Positions 1-5,599 of a DNA stretch of 14,947 nt are shown piece after piece. Position 1 is the first letter of the stretch, and every line of letters starts with the position of its first letter. The position numbers were made by a program, and so were the translations under genes. Where the stretch lies: assembly GCA_900771085.1 (NCBI GenBank), contig CAAGMR010000052.1, positions 1-14,947 on the forward strand, read 5' to 3'. The stretch comes from Clostridia bacterium. GTDB lineage: Bacteria; Bacillota; Clostridia; Oscillospirales; Acutalibacteraceae. Under the pieces are notes generated by a model. The model did not search any database and was not told the DNA's origin. It was given only the letters and a program-made list of their open reading frames with translations.

Positions 1-15
1 AAGGGGACTATTATC

Positions 16-1116
16 ATGCAAAAAACACTCAAAAAAATCATTAGCATAGTGCTTGCACTGACCATGCTCTTTGCACTTACTGCAACAGCTGCATCGGCAA
101 TAGGCACTAAGAAACAGTATACGGAGTATACAGTAATCGGCGACAGTATCGCTACAGGCCTTTGCCTTATCGGAGATGATGGACTTCCACACAGAGGTGC
201 ATCAAATGGTAAGGTTACAAAAGGTGCCTATCCACTTCGTATTTGCGAAGCATATGGCATTGACACAGCTCAGGCTAAATTTGGCGAAACAACAAAAGAA
301 AACGAAAAATTCCATGTATATGCTCGTGAGGGCTTAAGCTCAATCGAAGCTCGCATGCTTCTTGATCCAACATACGTTCCTGACGCTGAAGATTCCTGGA
401 TTACAGATATGGGTAAATACCTTTACTTCGAAGGTGAAGAAGGCTTCAAGGCAATGCAGGATTCAATCGTTGACGATATTAAGAATTCCGACCTCATCAC
501 AGTTGAAATCGGCAACAACGATCTCTTTATGTATGCTAGCTCACGCGTACAGTTCGAACTTTATGGTTTCAGAAATTCAACACTCGGCGCTAAGCAGAGA
601 GAAGCTCTCGTAAAGATGGACGAACAGGTTAAGGCTATGTTCGCAGAAGGCGCATCTCAGGTAGAAATCTGGAATACAATTTACAGCACAATGCTTTCAA
701 TCAACAAGGTTGAAATCCTTCTTGAAGCATTTGCAACAGCTCTCATCAGAGGTTACATGAACATGGCTACCAACTGGCCTGTAGTTATGAAGAAGATTCA
801 TCAGATCAACCCTAATGCTACAGTAGTTGCTCTTGGTATGTTTAACGCAGGCAACGGACTCAAGATTATGGAACAGCTTCCATTCGATCTTTCTCCTGCA
901 GTATTCCCTGTAGTTGAACTCATGAACTCAGTAATGATGAAGTATCAGGCTATCTATGGTTATAAGTTTGTAAGCACAATGGGAACACCTCTCCGTGCAT
1001 GGACTCCTCTCCTTCAGTGGACACAGGAATCTTACATGGTAGAACTTCTCTACGGCGCTCATCCACCACTTGAAGGCCATGAATACATCACAAAGAAGAT
1101 TCTCGCAGCAATCTGA
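16..1116 (+). CDS. Secreted SGNH/GDSL-type hydrolase
   Basis: Predicted exported esterase/lipase-like hydrolase of the SGNH superfamily, 366 aa. Residues 1-28 form a Sec signal peptide: basic N-terminus, hydrophobic core, and an Ala-Ser-Ala that fits a signal peptidase I site near residue 28. There is no lipobox cysteine. Block I is G42-D43-S44 with Ser44 as expected nucleophile, a block II-like Gly lies near 106, and block III is G166-N167-N168-D169 (oxyanion Gly/Asn). Block V is H349-P-P near the C-terminus. In the usual DxxH arrangement the residue three before the His is Asp; here it is Tyr346, so the canonical triad acid is missing. The ATG at 16 follows an AAGGGGA ribosome binding site, and a strong terminator follows the gene, which looks monocistronic from the right. 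Substrate unknown. Family assignment is fairly firm; enzymatic activity is inferred. Confidence 0.85.
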   Translation: MQKTLKKIISIVLALTMLFALTATAASAIGTKKQYTEYTVIGDSIATGLCLIGDDGLPHRGASNGKVTKGAYPLRICEAYGIDTAQAKFGETTKENEKFHVYAREGLSSIEARMLLDPTYVPDAEDSWITDMGKYLYFEGEEGFKAMQDSIVDDIKNSDLITVEIGNNDLFMYASSRVQFELYGFRNSTLGAKQREALVKMDEQVKAMFAEGASQVEIWNTIYSTMLSINKVEILLEAFATALIRGYMNMATNWPVVMKKIHQINPNATVVALGMFNAGNGLKIMEQLPFDLSPAVFPVVELMNSVMMKYQAIYGYKFVSTMGTPLRAWTPLLQWTQESYMVELLYGAHPPLEGHEYITKKILAAI

Positions 1117-1130
1117 TAAATAAAAGATTT

Positions 1131-1160
1131 AAGTCTCCCCGCAAAGGGGAGACTTTTTTG
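1131..1160 (+). terminator. Intrinsic terminator of the SGNH hydrolase gene
   Basis: A perfect 10-bp stem (1131-1140 with 1146-1155) encloses a GCAAA loop and is followed by a run of T residues ending at 1159. It lies 15 bases after the hydrolase stop. Its T-tract runs directly into an extended -10 element for the next gene. Confidence 0.93.
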
Positions 1161-1167
1161 TTATAAT
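1159..1167 (+). promoter_or_regulatory. Extended -10 promoter for the GtrA-like gene
   Basis: TGTTATAAT matches the TGn plus TATAAT extended -10 consensus exactly. No -35 hexamer is possible at normal spacing because that position is inside the preceding terminator stem; extended -10 promoters are known to work with a poor -35. Transcription would begin near 1174, giving a leader of about 25 nt to the ATG at 1199. This argues against the TTG at 1178 as start. Confidence 0.6.
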
Positions 1168-1198
1168 ATAAATCACATTGATTTCGGGAGTTATGATT

Positions 1199-1741
1199 AT
1201 GGCAGAAAAAGGCGCAAAGAAAACAATATGGCAGCTTATAAAATATCTATCAGTCAGCTGTGTGGTATCAGTTATACAGTTATCGCTTGCCTACCTGCTG
1301 CCATACGTTTTTGACGGAGTAACGGCAACTCTGCCGGGCTTCCTTGCAGGTATTTTTAATCCCGATCTCATCTTTGATGTTTCAACTGATGCGGGCAAGG
1401 CCTCGATGGCAAAATACGTTGTGGGGGGAGTGGTGACCTGGGGCTACCTTCTTCCGTTCTTTCTCTCCAATCTTCTTGCCAACATATATGGGTTTTTTCA
1501 GAACAGAAAAACCACCTTTAAGAGTGATGCACCAAAAAGAAATGTAATCATATTTATAATAGTCTTCTCCATGCTCATTCTTTTTACCACATGGATACAA
1601 GGCATTGTCTTTGGTGCGTGCACGCACGTAGACAATGCCCTCATACACGGGCTCGCCCGTCTCATTGCGGCTGCCGCCGCAGGAACAATACAGTTCTCTG
1701 TTAATTTCCCGCTTGAAAAATTCTGGTTGCTGAAATCATAA
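1199..1741 (+). CDS. GtrA-like membrane protein
   Basis: Small integral membrane protein, 180 aa, resembling the GtrA/DPMS1 family (PF04138). That family is thought to help move or present polyprenyl-linked sugars across the membrane for cell-surface glycosylation. About four hydrophobic helices are visible, near residues 13-38, 76-98, 115-137 and 149-172. Between helices 2 and 3 the pattern Asn-x-Tyr-x-Phe followed by Arg-Lys-Thr-Thr-Phe resembles the family's conserved cytoplasmic segment. The loop between helices 1 and 2 (about 40-75) is longer than in minimal GtrA proteins. I start at ATG 1199, 8 nt after GGGAG (1186-1190). The in-frame TTG at 1178 lies upstream of that site and only about 4 nt from the predicted transcription start. 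No glycosyltransferase lies next to it, so its sugar pathway cannot be inferred. Confidence 0.72.
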   Translation: MAEKGAKKTIWQLIKYLSVSCVVSVIQLSLAYLLPYVFDGVTATLPGFLAGIFNPDLIFDVSTDAGKASMAKYVVGGVVTWGYLLPFFLSNLLANIYGFFQNRKTTFKSDAPKRNVIIFIIVFSMLILFTTWIQGIVFGACTHVDNALIHGLARLIAAAAAGTIQFSVNFPLEKFWLLKS

Positions 1742-1745
1742 AAAT

Positions 1746-1775
1746 AAGCCGGTTCCTTTCGGAACCGGCTTTTAT
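1746..1775. terminator. Bidirectional terminator between convergent genes
   Basis: An 11-bp stem (1746-1756 with 1761-1771) closes a TTTC loop. T residues follow on the plus strand, and the AAAAT before the stem gives a short T-run on the minus strand. It sits between the GtrA-like gene stop (1741) and the lipase stop (1778) and can serve both. Confidence 0.88.
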
Positions 1776-1777
1776 TA

Positions 1778-2971
1778 TCAGTCAAGATTTTCGAGACGTG
1801 TAACGATGTCCTTGTAGAAGTTCATGATTACTTTTGGAGTAAGTACGGCTCTTACTGAAGCGCCGACTACGTCCATATGGTCACCATGCCATACTCTCAT
1901 AACATTCCATACGCCCTTTTCATACTTGCCGTTTGTTTCGCTGTAGCAAACAAATGGCTCGTCTGAAGGATGAAGAGCAGAAACTGTTACAGATGCACCG
2001 TCGCTTTCACGCCATGCAGGATCAAGTTCTCTGCCTGTATCTTTATCCTTTTTGTACTTACCCATCATATTACCGAAAATAATGAGAGGGAGAAGTGTGC
2101 TTGCAAGCATTCTCTGGTTTCCGTCTCCTGTTGGAGTGGAGTTGCTTGTTGCAATTGAGAAGTGATAAGCGTTAGGGTTGATTTCAATTCTCTCATTTAC
2201 TTCAGCAGCACCTGCAAGGTTTAAGTCATAGAACAAAGTATCCTTTGTGTTATAAAGCTTAAGCATGCGGTCAACTCTGAAGAGTCTGCTGTAGTGAGGC
2301 TTCTTTCTTGGGTCAGATGTCATTCCCCACTGATCAAGGCTCATATCGTAAATCTTGTTGAATGGGGAGTTGCCCATAAGTTCTGCGAGAACTGTGAAAC
2401 CTGCAACTTTGATGATAGGACGGATAATGCCCATAGCTCCAAAGATAGTTGTACCATCATGAGGACCTGCAATTGTTGTGAGGGACTGAACCCATTCGCC
2501 CTTGCCACCGGTGAAAAGTCCGGAGATTTCTGAAGCATCAGTTACTTCCTGCTCTTCAGGTGCACCATATGTCAGAAGGTGAGAAAGAAGACGGATTGTT
2601 GCTCCACCAAAAGAATGTCCGATAAGGTGGATTTTCTGGATGCGGCCCTTTTCATCAAGTTCGCCCCAGTCAGGAACTAAAGCTTCTGTGTAAACACGTC
2701 CCCAACGGTCGTGCTTGTATTTTTTTGAATGAGCCTTACCGTAGTCTACCTGTCTGCCTACGAGCTGAGCATAAAGCTCACATGCGCGGTCCCATGCTGA
2801 ACCGAGAGAACTTACAGATGGAGCTACCGCAACCATTCCCTGATCTCTGATATCTTTGAGAACATTGCCTGCAAAGAATCCGAAATAAGGCATTACCTTG
2901 TGAATGGCTTCGCTTTCACCAAATCCGAGCATACCGTGTACAAATACATAAGGGTACTGTTTCTTTTCCAT
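1778..2971 (-). CDS. Intracellular alpha/beta-hydrolase lipase (family I.5-like)
   Basis: Predicted triacylglycerol lipase or carboxylesterase, 397 aa, resembling the Staphylococcus/Geobacillus lipases (family I.5/I.6). The oxyanion segment is H12-G13. The nucleophile elbow is G-H-S120-F-G-G; the probable acid is Asp324 in a DGASVTVS segment and the probable base is His365 in HGDHMDVVG. A Val-Asp-Tyr-Gly (Asp76) followed by His81 and His87, plus Asp249 in FYDL, match the positions of the structural zinc ligands in the Geobacillus L1-type lipases, so the metal site appears kept. Those relatives are secreted, whereas this protein has no signal peptide and starts directly with the first beta strand. 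The ATG at 2971 lies 6 nt after GGGAGG; the in-frame TTG at 2998 lies upstream of that site and is rejected. Physiological substrate unknown. Confidence 0.85.
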   Translation of the reverse strand: MEKKQYPYVFVHGMLGFGESEAIHKVMPYFGFFAGNVLKDIRDQGMVAVAPSVSSLGSAWDRACELYAQLVGRQVDYGKAHSKKYKHDRWGRVYTEALVPDWGELDEKGRIQKIHLIGHSFGGATIRLLSHLLTYGAPEEQEVTDASEISGLFTGGKGEWVQSLTTIAGPHDGTTIFGAMGIIRPIIKVAGFTVLAELMGNSPFNKIYDMSLDQWGMTSDPRKKPHYSRLFRVDRMLKLYNTKDTLFYDLNLAGAAEVNERIEINPNAYHFSIATSNSTPTGDGNQRMLASTLLPLIIFGNMMGKYKKDKDTGRELDPAWRESDGASVTVSALHPSDEPFVCYSETNGKYEKGVWNVMRVWHGDHMDVVGASVRAVLTPKVIMNFYKDIVTRLENLD

Positions 2972-2998
2972 GTTTAACCTCCCATAGGATTTTTCCAA

Positions 2999-3016
2999 AA
3001 CTGGACGTGACCAGTT
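2999..3016. promoter_or_regulatory. Operator-like palindrome in lipase leader
   Basis: AACTGG and CCAGTT form 6-bp inverted arms around a 6-nt centre. The site lies between the candidate lipase -10 (3030-3035) and the ribosome binding site, just downstream of the expected transcription start. That position suits a repressor operator. No regulator gene is adjacent and the site is not one I recognise. Confidence 0.4.
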
Positions 3017-3029
3017 AATATCACTTCCG

Positions 3030-3035
3030 ATTATA
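3030..3035 (-). promoter_or_regulatory. Candidate -10 element of the lipase gene
   Basis: A consensus TATAAT reads on the minus strand about 60 nt before the lipase ATG and after the tRNA terminator. I see no convincing -35 hexamer at 16-18 bp, so the promoter call rests on the -10 and its position. Confidence 0.4.
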
Positions 3036-3063
3036 TGGATGAAATCTTAAAAAAGGCTTAAAT

Positions 3064-3097
3064 AAAAAAGACCAATCCATATGGATTGGTCTTTTTT
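3064..3097 (-). terminator. Terminator after tRNA-Gln (perfect palindrome)
   Basis: These 34 bases are a perfect palindrome: a run of A, GACCAATCCAT, its complement, and a run of T. Read on the minus strand it starts 2 nt after the tRNA CCA end and ends in six T residues. Being symmetric it could also stop plus-strand transcription, insulating the lipase gene from the rpmB/tRNA unit. Confidence 0.88.
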
Positions 3098-3098
3098 C

Positions 3099-3172
3099 TG
3101 GCAGCGGAATAGGGATTCGAACCCCAACAAACAGAGTCAGAGTCTGTCGTGCTACCGTTACACAATTCCGCT
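3099..3172 (-). tRNA. tRNA-Gln (anticodon CTG), CCA encoded
   Basis: The 74 nt fold as a cloverleaf. The acceptor stem is AGCGGAA with TTCCGCT, followed by discriminator G and encoded CCA. The D arm contains AACGGTAG. The anticodon stem is ACAGA/TCTGT around the loop CTCTGAC, giving anticodon CTG, which reads CAG glutamine codons. The variable loop is 4 nt and the T arm contains GGTTCGAAT. It follows rpmB on the same strand with a small hairpin between, and ends in a strong terminator. In most Clostridia such a tRNA is charged through Glu-tRNA amidation; no gene for that is in this window. Confidence 0.95.
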
Positions 3173-3183
3173 ACAGTTATCAA

Positions 3184-3200
3184 AAGGAGCAAAGCTCCTT
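3184..3200 (-). terminator. Weak hairpin/terminator after rpmB
   Basis: AAGGAGC and GCTCCTT form a 7-bp stem with a 3-nt loop, followed on the minus strand by TTTTGATA. The T-run is short, so partial termination is likely, with some readthrough into the tRNA 12 nt downstream. It might instead be a processing site. Confidence 0.45.
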
Positions 3201-3223
3201 ATTAACTGATTAGAAGGTCGCTG

Positions 3224-3252
3224 ATTATACAGCGCGAGTTACCTTACCGGAA
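3224..3252 (-). promoter_or_regulatory. Candidate tRNA-Gln promoter overlapping rpmB stop
   Basis: On the minus strand TTCCGG (3247-3252), a 17-bp spacer and a consensus TATAAT (3224-3229) lie in the last codons and stop of rpmB. The expected start near 3217 gives a roughly 45-nt leader to the tRNA. The -35 is poor, so this is tentative. Confidence 0.35.
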
Positions 3253-3413
3253 CGCAGGCAACGTGAGCAAACGTATACTCTCTTTGGAGTTCCGTTCTCG
3301 ATAACCTTAACTCTCATGAGATTTGGCTTCCAAGCTCTGTTTGAACGTCTGTGTGAGTGAGAAACTTTGTTACCAAACTTTACTTCTTTACCACAGTAAG
3401 CACATTTTGCCAT
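3225..3413 (-). CDS. rpmB: 50S ribosomal protein L28
   Basis: L28 of the large ribosomal subunit, 62 aa, the usual length for Bacillota. It is the zinc-binding form, with two CxxC pairs (Cys4/Cys7 and Cys49/Cys52). The basic stretch SHSHRRSNRAWKPNL near residues 18-32 is characteristic. ATG 3413 follows a near-perfect AAAGGAGGTG (3421-3430). The predicted 53-nt leader also holds a small GACGG/CCGTC hairpin (3441-3455); its role is unknown. It is transcribed divergently from recA, as a single gene possibly reading into tRNA-Gln. Confidence 0.97.
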   Translation of the reverse strand: MAKCAYCGKEVKFGNKVSHSHRRSNRAWKPNLMRVKVIENGTPKRVYVCSRCLRSGKVTRAV

Positions 3414-3472
3414 GTGTCGGCACCTCCTTTATATATGTATGACGGCTAAACCGTCTCGTTCGCAACGTAGAA

Positions 3473-3501
3473 ATAATACACCATAGGAAATATAAATGCA
3501 A
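3473..3501 (-). promoter_or_regulatory. rpmB promoter
   Basis: On the minus strand TTGCAT (3496-3501), a 17-bp spacer and TATTAT (3473-3478) make a good sigma-A-type promoter. Transcription would begin near 3466, about 53 nt before the rpmB start codon. Confidence 0.75.
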
Positions 3502-3590
3502 GCATTTTTTTGCGAGTTAGCAAACTTTTTCTGACTGGGTCATTAATTGTACTGTCCTTCGAATTAAAAGCAGTAATATTGAAAATCATA

Positions 3591-3619
3591 TTGCTTTTTA
3601 AAAATGCATAAGCTATAAT
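3591..3619 (+). promoter_or_regulatory. recA promoter
   Basis: TTGCTT (3591-3596), a 17-bp spacer and a consensus TATAAT (3614-3619) give a strong vegetative promoter with a start near 3626. An imperfect inverted repeat (3566-3579 with 3588-3598) overlaps the -35, which may or may not matter. Confidence 0.8.
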
Positions 3620-3631
3620 TTTGCTTGTAAC

Positions 3632-3645
3632 CGAACAAATGTACG
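3632..3645 (+). promoter_or_regulatory. LexA (SOS) box of recA
   Basis: CGAACAAATGTACG differs by one base from the palindromic Gram-positive LexA/DinR consensus CGAACNNNNGTTCG. It lies just downstream of the predicted recA transcription start (about 3626) and ahead of the ribosome binding site, where bound LexA would block RNA polymerase. LexA control of recA is standard in Bacillota; the site itself is read from sequence. Confidence 0.82.
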
Positions 3646-3673
3646 CTTAATAATTTTCTTGGAGGATTTTACA

Positions 3674-4810
3674 GTGGCTGACAGTAAAAAGAAAGCACTC
3701 GACACTGCCATCGCGCAGATTGAAAGACAGTACGGCAAGGGAGCAGTTATGCGCCTTGGTACTAACACAAATATGAACGTTGAAGCTATTTCAACAGGAT
3801 CTCTCACTCTCGATACCGCAACAGGCATCGGCGGTCTCCCAAGAGGTCGTATCATCGAAATATACGGACCTGAGTCATCAGGTAAAACCACTCTTGCACT
3901 TCATGCCATTGCCGAAGCGCAGAAGGTTGGAGGCGAAGCAGCATTCATCGATGCCGAGCACGCTCTTGACCCTGTATATGCTCAGAACCTCGGTGTAGAT
4001 GTTGATTCTCTTCTCGTTGCTCAGCCTGATAACGGTGAACAGGCTCTTGAGATTGCAGAGCAGCTTGTACGCTCCGGTGCCATCGACATCCTTGTAGTTG
4101 ACTCTGTTGCTGCTCTCGTTCCTCGTGCAGAGATCGAAGGCGAAATGGGTGACTCACATGTTGGTCTTCATGCAAGACTCATGTCACAGGCTTTACGTAA
4201 GCTTGCAGGTGCTGTTTCCAAATCAAACTGTATCATCATTTTCATCAACCAGCTTCGTGAAAAAGTTGGTGTCATCTATGGTAACCCTGAAGTTACAACA
4301 GGTGGTCGTGCACTTAAGTTCTACGCTTCAATGCGTATTGAAGTAAGACGTGCAGAACAGCTCAAAAACTCTAAGAACGAATTCATAGGCGCAAGAACCA
4401 AGTGCAAGATTGTAAAGAACAAGGTTGCACCTCCATTCAAGACAGCTGAGTTTGACATCATGTTCGGAACAGGTATTGCAAAAGAAGGCGAAATCCTTGA
4501 TGCCGCAACAGAACTTGGTATCATTCAGAAGAGTGGCGCATGGTACTCATATAATGACAACCGTCTTGGTCAGGGCAGAGACAGAGTTAAGGAATATCTC
4601 CTTGCAAACCCTGACTTTATGGCAGAAGTTGAAGCACAGGTTGTTGCTCGCAATAAGGAACTTGCAAACGGAGCAAAGGCTGCATTCTCAGGCGGACAGG
4701 TACACGATGCTCCTGTGGCAAAAGCAGCAGAGAAGGAGACTGCAAAGGCTCCTGCATCCGCAGCTTCTGCTAAAGCAAAGCTCGACATTACTGTTGATGA
4801 CGAAGACTGA
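3674..4810 (+). CDS. recA: Recombinase RecA
   Basis: DNA strand-exchange ATPase of homologous recombination and co-protease for LexA in the SOS response; cytoplasmic, 378 aa. The N-terminal oligomerisation helix is followed by YGKGAVMRLG (20-29). The Walker A P-loop is G65-P-E-S-S-G-K71-T-T, LVVDSVAAL is Walker B, and the L2 segment includes FINQLREKVGV and NPEVTTGGRALKFYAS. The last roughly 40 residues are an Ala/Lys-rich linker with an acidic end (DDED), usual for the regulatory tail. I start at GTG 3674, 8 nt after GGAGG (3661-3665); the in-frame TTG at 3659 sits on top of that site. The stop TGA shares one base with the recX ATG, so the two are translationally coupled. Confidence 0.98.
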   Translation: MADSKKKALDTAIAQIERQYGKGAVMRLGTNTNMNVEAISTGSLTLDTATGIGGLPRGRIIEIYGPESSGKTTLALHAIAEAQKVGGEAAFIDAEHALDPVYAQNLGVDVDSLLVAQPDNGEQALEIAEQLVRSGAIDILVVDSVAALVPRAEIEGEMGDSHVGLHARLMSQALRKLAGAVSKSNCIIIFINQLREKVGVIYGNPEVTTGGRALKFYASMRIEVRRAEQLKNSKNEFIGARTKCKIVKNKVAPPFKTAEFDIMFGTGIAKEGEILDAATELGIIQKSGAWYSYNDNRLGQGRDRVKEYLLANPDFMAEVEAQVVARNKELANGAKAAFSGGQVHDAPVAKAAEKETAKAPASAASAKAKLDITVDDED

Positions 4811-5493
4811 TGATTATTACATCTAAACCCGGTCGTGGCGAAAAGGTTCACGTCTTTCTGGACGGAGCATATACCATTACTACTACAGTGGATTACTGGT
4901 ATAAGCAGAACATTTCAAACGGTTCAGAGATAAGCCCCGAGGAGTTCCAGACGCTTCGTGAAGGCATTGAACAGAATCGCATGTACAATAAGGCCCTGGA
5001 CCTTATCTCATCCCGCGATTATTCTGTTAAAGAGTTAAGGGAAAAGCTTGTAACCAAGTCTCTTGAAAAGGCGAAAAAGAGGACATACGAGGTCGGTGAG
5101 GAAGATACCGCCGACAGGTATTTTGAACGACCGGACCTGAACTTTCTGAAAGAACAGGCCCAGGAAGTGTGCGACAGACTTCTGGAACTTCATCTTCTTG
5201 ACGATGAAAGATATGCCCGCAATTATGCCGCAGAACTTTACAGGAACAAGCACTTAAGCTCGGCAGCTATTCTTTCAAAGCTCAGTCTGAAGGGCATAGA
5301 CAGAAATGTTGCTTCCCTGGTTATTGAAGAAATGGAACTTGATTCGAAAGAATCAATACGCTATCTTCTGTCTACAAAGTTTCGCACAAGAGACCTGTCT
5401 GATGACAAACAGAAGCGACGCACAGTTGCTGCTCTCGAACGTATGGGCTACTCAGCCGGAGATATTTTCTCAGTAATCAACGAAAACTTTTAA
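4810..5493 (+). CDS. recX: RecA regulatory protein RecX
   Basis: RecX modulates RecA filaments, usually as an inhibitor. The protein is 227 aa and made of repeated three-helix units. The first helical motif is seen near 59-83 (ALDLISSRDYSVKELREKL) and the typical segment LLELHLLDDERYARNYA at 124-140. Between these, where relatives usually have under a dozen residues, lie about 36 residues (84-119) rich in Lys, Glu and Asp, so roughly 25 are inserted. The N-terminal segment (1-50) is the beta-rich extension common in Clostridia. The start overlaps the recA stop by one base (TGATG) with no clear ribosome binding site, indicating coupling and shared SOS control. A terminator follows. Confidence 0.93.
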   Translation: MIITSKPGRGEKVHVFLDGAYTITTTVDYWYKQNISNGSEISPEEFQTLREGIEQNRMYNKALDLISSRDYSVKELREKLVTKSLEKAKKRTYEVGEEDTADRYFERPDLNFLKEQAQEVCDRLLELHLLDDERYARNYAAELYRNKHLSSAAILSKLSLKGIDRNVASLVIEEMELDSKESIRYLLSTKFRTRDLSDDKQKRRTVAALERMGYSAGDIFSVINENF

Positions 5494-5502
5494 AAAATAG
5501 AC

Positions 5503-5536
5503 AAAAGCCGGCCTTTATGGGTCGGCTTTTTATTTT
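5503..5536 (+). terminator. Terminator of recA-recX
   Basis: An 11-bp stem with one G-T pair (5503-5513 with 5520-5530) closes a 6-nt loop and is followed by TTTATTTTAA. It separates recA-recX from rimO-pgsA. Confidence 0.88.
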
Positions 5537-5555
5537 AATTTAATCCACGCTGTTG

Positions 5556-5561
5556 TATAAT
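5556..5561 (+). promoter_or_regulatory. Candidate -10 of rimO-pgsA
   Basis: A consensus TATAAT lies about 40 nt before the rimO start and after the recX terminator. The -35 region is AT-rich (TTTTAA at 17 bp) with no good hexamer, so the call rests on the -10 and placement. Confidence 0.5.
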
Positions 5562-5599
5562 TACTGCAATGTTTATTAATAAGTATAGGAGGACTATGG

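Noticed and set aside
3509..3530. TTTGC/GCAAA hairpin followed by T5 on the plus strand upstream of recA
   Set aside because: The stem has only 5 weak base pairs and no plus-strand gene precedes it; probably chance in AT-rich DNA.
3659..3673. Upstream TTG start for recA adding five residues
   Set aside because: It overlaps the GGAGG ribosome binding site, while GTG 3674 is ideally spaced from it and gives the normal RecA N-terminus.
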